NCBI GenBank assembly: GCA_965220425.1 | Contig: OZ244830.1 | Span: forward strand, 2,728,001 to 2,792,000 | DNA from: Azophilus sp965220425 | GTDB taxonomy: Bacteria; Pseudomonadota; Gammaproteobacteria; Pseudomonadales; Azotimanducaceae | Direction of reading: 5' to 3' | DNA: 64,000 bases | Shown here: positions 60,877-64,000 of the stretch, piece by piece | How positions within the stretch are numbered: position 1 is the stretch's first letter | Layout of the letters: each line of letters starts with the position of its first letter | The notes under the pieces: generated by a model | What the model was told of the DNA's origin: nothing | Database searches by the model: none | The model's input: only the letters and a program-made list of their open reading frames with translations | Made by a program: the position numbers and the translations under genes

Positions 60877-62652
60877 ATGCGTTTCAACAAACTCTTCGTA
60901 ATGGCCGCAGTCACGACGCTGCTTGCCGCCGGCACCGTTCCCGGCATGGCACAGCAACGTCTTGACCGGGGTTTCGAGGCGCTGGTCGACCGCTACCTGC
61001 AGGAAGTGCGCGGCGTCGGCGTGGACCGGGAGCCGGACACGATGAGCGCGGGCAGTTTCGCGCGCCGCGTACAGGTATCCCGCGACCTGCTCGGCGAGCT
61101 CGAGGCGATCGACCGCGGCAAGCTCGCCTTCGTGCAGGACATCGACCGGCGCTTTCTGAGGAGCCTGCTCGAGACAAACGTCATCGAAGGCGAGCGCGTG
61201 CAGCGCTGGCGCCAGGATCCGAGGGTTTACCTCGATAACAAAGTCGCCTACAAGATCCTGGCCGACCCAAGGCCCGTACACACGCGGGCGGCCGAACTCG
61301 TCGACGACCTCGAGTTGCTGCAGGTACGCCTCGGCAATGCCGAGACCAATCTCGATCAGCACATTGTGCGCTGGGTGGAATTGTGCTACGAAGTCATTGA
61401 CGGCTTCGTCCTGCTATTGCAGAACGAACTGCCCCAGTTCGCCGGGCGCGTATCGGACGGTGCGCTGCGCGACCAGTTGCTGGCGGCCGGAAACGACGGT
61501 ATCGCCGCCCTCGCGGAATATCGCCGTTTCCTCAACGAGGACCTGCCGCAGCGGGAGCAGGGCGACTACGCCATCGGCTCGGAAGTCTTCAATGCGCTGA
61601 TGGAGAAGAAATACCTTTTTCCCGAGAACAGTATCCACTTGCGCCGGATTGCACGTGGCGCCCCGGGATTCAACCGGATTCCGAATTATCACGACTGGGG
61701 TTGGAAGCAGTTCAACATCGTACTGCGCCACCTGGCGGTCAAGGCGCGCAAGATCGATCCGGAGCGCACCTGGCTTGAGATCATCAGGAGCGAGAAGCAG
61801 GAGCATTTTTTCGCCGAGCAACTCGTCTACAAGCACCTGGAGGCGTCGCGCGCGACGCGTGACTGGGTAATCGACAACGACCTGGTCTCCATTCCCTGGG
61901 ACGACGACGACGCCATCATGGAGGCGGCCGACCCCAGCCGCTGGGCATCGCAATGGTGGGGTTTCGGTCCGGGGGTACCCGTCGCCTCGCCGTTCCGGAA
62001 GGCGGCCTGGACCATCATCCCGATCAGCCCGGACTGGCCGGAGCACATCGCCGAGAGCAATCTCACCGAGAAGGACGCTTCCTTCATGTACGTGATCGCC
62101 ACACACGAGGTATACCCGGGGCATCACCTGCAGCGCCTGTACCAGAACACCCTCGACCGGCCGCTGCGGGTCTACGAGAGCAGCTATTCGAACCAGTCCT
62201 GGTGCTACTACATCGAGTGGGAGTTGACGCCGGACCCGAAATACGGCTGGTTCCCGGAGGACAAGCAGGATGTCTACGAGCTGGAATACCTGCGCGCCAA
62301 GCTGTGGCGTATGGGCCGGGTGATCATCGACTCCGGCCTGCACACCGGCCGCATGACTTACGGGCAGGCGGTGGACCTCGAGTCGAACACGATCGGTTTC
62401 GTGCGGCGAGGTGCGCAGATCAACGTCGACGGCATTACCTCCCGTGTCGGCACCGCCGTGTCCGCGCCGACGGTCGGCTACTTCCAGTGGATGCTGCTGC
62501 GCGAAGACTACTTCCAGAAGATGCGCGAACTCGACCAGAAGGGAACGCTGAAGGATTTCCACGACCGGGTCTACAACATCGGCTTCCTGCCGGTCGTGCT
62601 GGTCCGCGAGGAAATGTTCCACGATCTCGAACAGGAGTTCGGCAAGGGGTAG
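60877..62652 (+). CDS. DUF885 family exported hydrolase-like protein, tandem copy 1
   Basis: A 591-residue protein from the ATG at 60877 with a signal peptide (hydrophobic residues about 8-22, cleavage near GMAQQ). The HExxPGHH motif is intact, VIATHEVYPGHHLQRLY (near residue 410), but the usual EGWALYxE motif reads SNQSWCYYIEWEL (near 440). C-terminal GYFQWMLLREDYFQKM and TLKDFHDRVYNIGFLPVVLVREEM are typical of the family. A zinc peptidase or esterase role outside the cytoplasm is expected but unproven. The next gene is a close paralogue. Confidence 0.9.
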   Translation: MRFNKLFVMAAVTTLLAAGTVPGMAQQRLDRGFEALVDRYLQEVRGVGVDREPDTMSAGSFARRVQVSRDLLGELEAIDRGKLAFVQDIDRRFLRSLLETNVIEGERVQRWRQDPRVYLDNKVAYKILADPRPVHTRAAELVDDLELLQVRLGNAETNLDQHIVRWVELCYEVIDGFVLLLQNELPQFAGRVSDGALRDQLLAAGNDGIAALAEYRRFLNEDLPQREQGDYAIGSEVFNALMEKKYLFPENSIHLRRIARGAPGFNRIPNYHDWGWKQFNIVLRHLAVKARKIDPERTWLEIIRSEKQEHFFAEQLVYKHLEASRATRDWVIDNDLVSIPWDDDDAIMEAADPSRWASQWWGFGPGVPVASPFRKAAWTIIPISPDWPEHIAESNLTEKDASFMYVIATHEVYPGHHLQRLYQNTLDRPLRVYESSYSNQSWCYYIEWELTPDPKYGWFPEDKQDVYELEYLRAKLWRMGRVIIDSGLHTGRMTYGQAVDLESNTIGFVRRGAQINVDGITSRVGTAVSAPTVGYFQWMLLREDYFQKMRELDQKGTLKDFHDRVYNIGFLPVVLVREEMFHDLEQEFGKG

Positions 62653-62693
62653 CCCGCATCCGACACCAACTTCCTGCCGCGGACGCCGATGCA
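62651..62693. repeat. partial copy of the DUF885-associated palindromic repeat
   Basis: Begins in the TAG stop codon of DUF885 copy 1 with AGCCCGCATC and ends GGACGCCGATGCA. It matches 37 of 43 positions of one arm of the element at 39198-39293; the other half is absent. Confidence 0.75.
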
Positions 62694-62919
62694 CTTGCCT
62701 CACATGACCGTGCTCCCTCCGGGCGCCTTGACGTACTCAAGTACGTCGTCGGCACACCTTTCCCCGCAGGCGATCAGCGGGGGAGCGATTGCGGTCATAA
62801 TTTGTCTTGTTCGATGATAAATCACGAAAATCGGCACCTTGCGTTTTCCCTGCGCCACATGTCACTGGGCGATCACCGGGAATGAGGCGCCGACTTACCG
62901 AGTGACGGGAGAAAAGCAC

Positions 62920-64000
62920 ATGCGCACAAATAACTTTCTCGTGATGGTTTCCGTCGCGACGCTCCTTGCCGCCGGCGCGGTTCCCGGCATGGGGCAGGAA
63001 CGTCTCGACCCGGGATTCGAGGCGCTGGTCGACCGCTACCTGGAGGAAGTGCGCGGCGTTGGCGCCGACCCCGAGCCGGACACGATGAGCGCGGACAGTT
63101 TCGCGCGCCGGGTGCGGGTATCCCGCGACCTGCTCGGCGAGCTCGAGGCGATCGACCGCGGCAAGCTCGCTTTCGTGCAGGACATCGACTGGCGCTTCCT
63201 GAAGAGCCTGCTCGAGGCAAGCATCATCGAAGGCGAGCGCGTGCAGCGCTGGCGCCAGGATCCGAAGCTCTACCTCAATAACCGCGACGTCGTCTACAAG
63301 ATCCTCGCCGACCCGAGGCCCGTGGACACCCGGGCCGCCGAACTCGTCGACGACCTCGCATTGCTGCAGGTGCGCCTGGGCAATGCCGAGACCAATCTCG
63401 ATCAGCACATTGCGCGCTGGGTGGAATTGGCCAACGATTTCGTTGACGGCTTCGCGCTCGTATTGCAGAACGAACTGCCCCAGTTCGCCGAGCGCGTGTC
63501 GGATGGCGCGTTGCGCGACCGGCTGCTCACCGCCGGCAACGACGGTATTGCCGCCCTCGCGGAATATCGCGGTTTCCTCAACGAGGACCTGCCGCAGCGG
63601 GAGCAGGGCGACTACGCCATCGGCTCGGAAGTCTTCAATGCGCTGATGGAGAAGAAATACCTTTTTCCCGAGAACAGTATCCACTTGCGCCGGATTGCAC
63701 GTGGCGCCCCGGGATTCAACCGGATTCCGAATTATCACGACTGGGGTTGGAAGCAGTTCAACATCGTACTGCGCCACCTGGCGGTCAAGGCGCGCAGAAT
63801 AGATCCGGAGCGCACCTGGCTCGAGATCATCAAGAGCGAGAAGCAGGAGCATTTTTTCGCCGAGCAACTCGTCTACAAGCACCTGGAGGCGACCCGCGCG
63901 ACGCGTGACTGGGTGATCGACAACGACCTGGTCACCATTCCCTGGGACGACGACGACGCCATCATGGAAGCGGCCGACCCCAGCCTGTGGGCATCGCAAT
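62920..64000 (+). CDS. DUF885 family protein, tandem copy 2 (cut by right edge)
   Basis: First 360 residues of a close paralogue of the preceding gene, from the ATG at 62920, with the same signal peptide layout (cleavage near GMGQE). Protein sequence is collinear with copy 1 throughout, apart from an extra residue near YLNNRDVVYK. A 225-base block (63572-63796) appears identical at the nucleotide level to 61526-61750, whereas earlier parts differ visibly. The HExxPGHH region lies beyond the edge, so catalytic residues cannot be checked. Confidence 0.9.
   Translation, partial: MRTNNFLVMVSVATLLAAGAVPGMGQERLDPGFEALVDRYLEEVRGVGADPEPDTMSADSFARRVRVSRDLLGELEAIDRGKLAFVQDIDWRFLKSLLEASIIEGERVQRWRQDPKLYLNNRDVVYKILADPRPVDTRAAELVDDLALLQVRLGNAETNLDQHIARWVELANDFVDGFALVLQNELPQFAERVSDGALRDRLLTAGNDGIAALAEYRGFLNEDLPQREQGDYAIGSEVFNALMEKKYLFPENSIHLRRIARGAPGFNRIPNYHDWGWKQFNIVLRHLAVKARRIDPERTWLEIIKSEKQEHFFAEQLVYKHLEATRATRDWVIDNDLVTIPWDDDDAIMEAADPSLWASQ

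Noticed and set aside
62921..62929. Another exact copy of the operator word (minus orientation)
   Set aside because: It coincides with the start codon and first codons of DUF885 copy 2, so coding sequence explains it; not counted as a regulatory site.

Overview
The window is GC-rich Gram-negative DNA. Outer-membrane TonB-dependent receptors, a TRAP transporter, periplasmic lipoproteins, DUF885 exported hydrolases and large oxidative and catabolic operons fit a heterotrophic Pseudomonadota, probably a gammaproteobacterium. This is inferred from gene families; no rRNA or tRNA gene is visible to test it.

Layout. 1-4204: a divergent two-subunit P-protein-like pair (minus strand, cut by the left edge) facing an ATP-NAD-kinase-family gene. 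4495-25809: a phytate/inositol locus with a TonB receptor, a TRAP transporter whose dctP is bracketed by two copies of a large palindromic repeat, an internally deleted ketopantoate-reductase-like gene, a DUF1907 hydrolase, two Gfo/Idh/MocA dehydrogenases, iolB-iolC(DUF2090)-iolD-iolE, a two-domain beta-propeller phytase, a metallophosphatase lipoprotein and a sodium:solute symporter. 25930-29340: an accessory patch with a nucleotidyltransferase/HEPN pair and a glycine-rich protein - ParS-like antitoxin - RES toxin unit. 29341-36813: catabolic module 1 (old yellow enzyme, DapA-family lyase, divergent DAO-type flavoenzyme, amino-acid ABC transporter, SDR). 37206-39293: a TonB receptor remnant with its terminator, then a DUF885 gene and a palindromic repeat. 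39448-49066: catabolic module 2, a minus-strand operon with a DAO-type flavoenzyme, complete carbohydrate ABC transporter, DapA-family lyase, LysA-fold PLP enzyme and two SDRs. 49200-55562: a mobile and toxin-antitoxin-rich stretch (MITE-like element, VapBC, AAA/DUF4143 ATPase, IS6 relic, BrnT-antitoxin fusion) around an amidohydrolase and a luciferase-like oxidoreductase. 56009-64000: a GSDH-type sugar dehydrogenase, a second TonB receptor and tandem DUF885 genes, the last cut by the right edge.

How the genes fit together. The 4.5-25.8 kb locus reads as a near-complete route from phytate to C3 units. The phytase and phosphatase lipoproteins would strip phosphate, the receptor and transporters would take up the products, and IolG-E-D-B-C(aldolase) would convert inositol to DHAP and malonate semialdehyde. 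IolA is not in the window. Modules 1 and 2 each pair a DapA-family lyase with the same unusual DAO subfamily but use different ABC transporters, and both carry the word TTGTGCGCA upstream. A one-mismatch copy lies upstream of the P-protein-like pair, so a shared regulator is plausible. No pathway regulator gene is visible.
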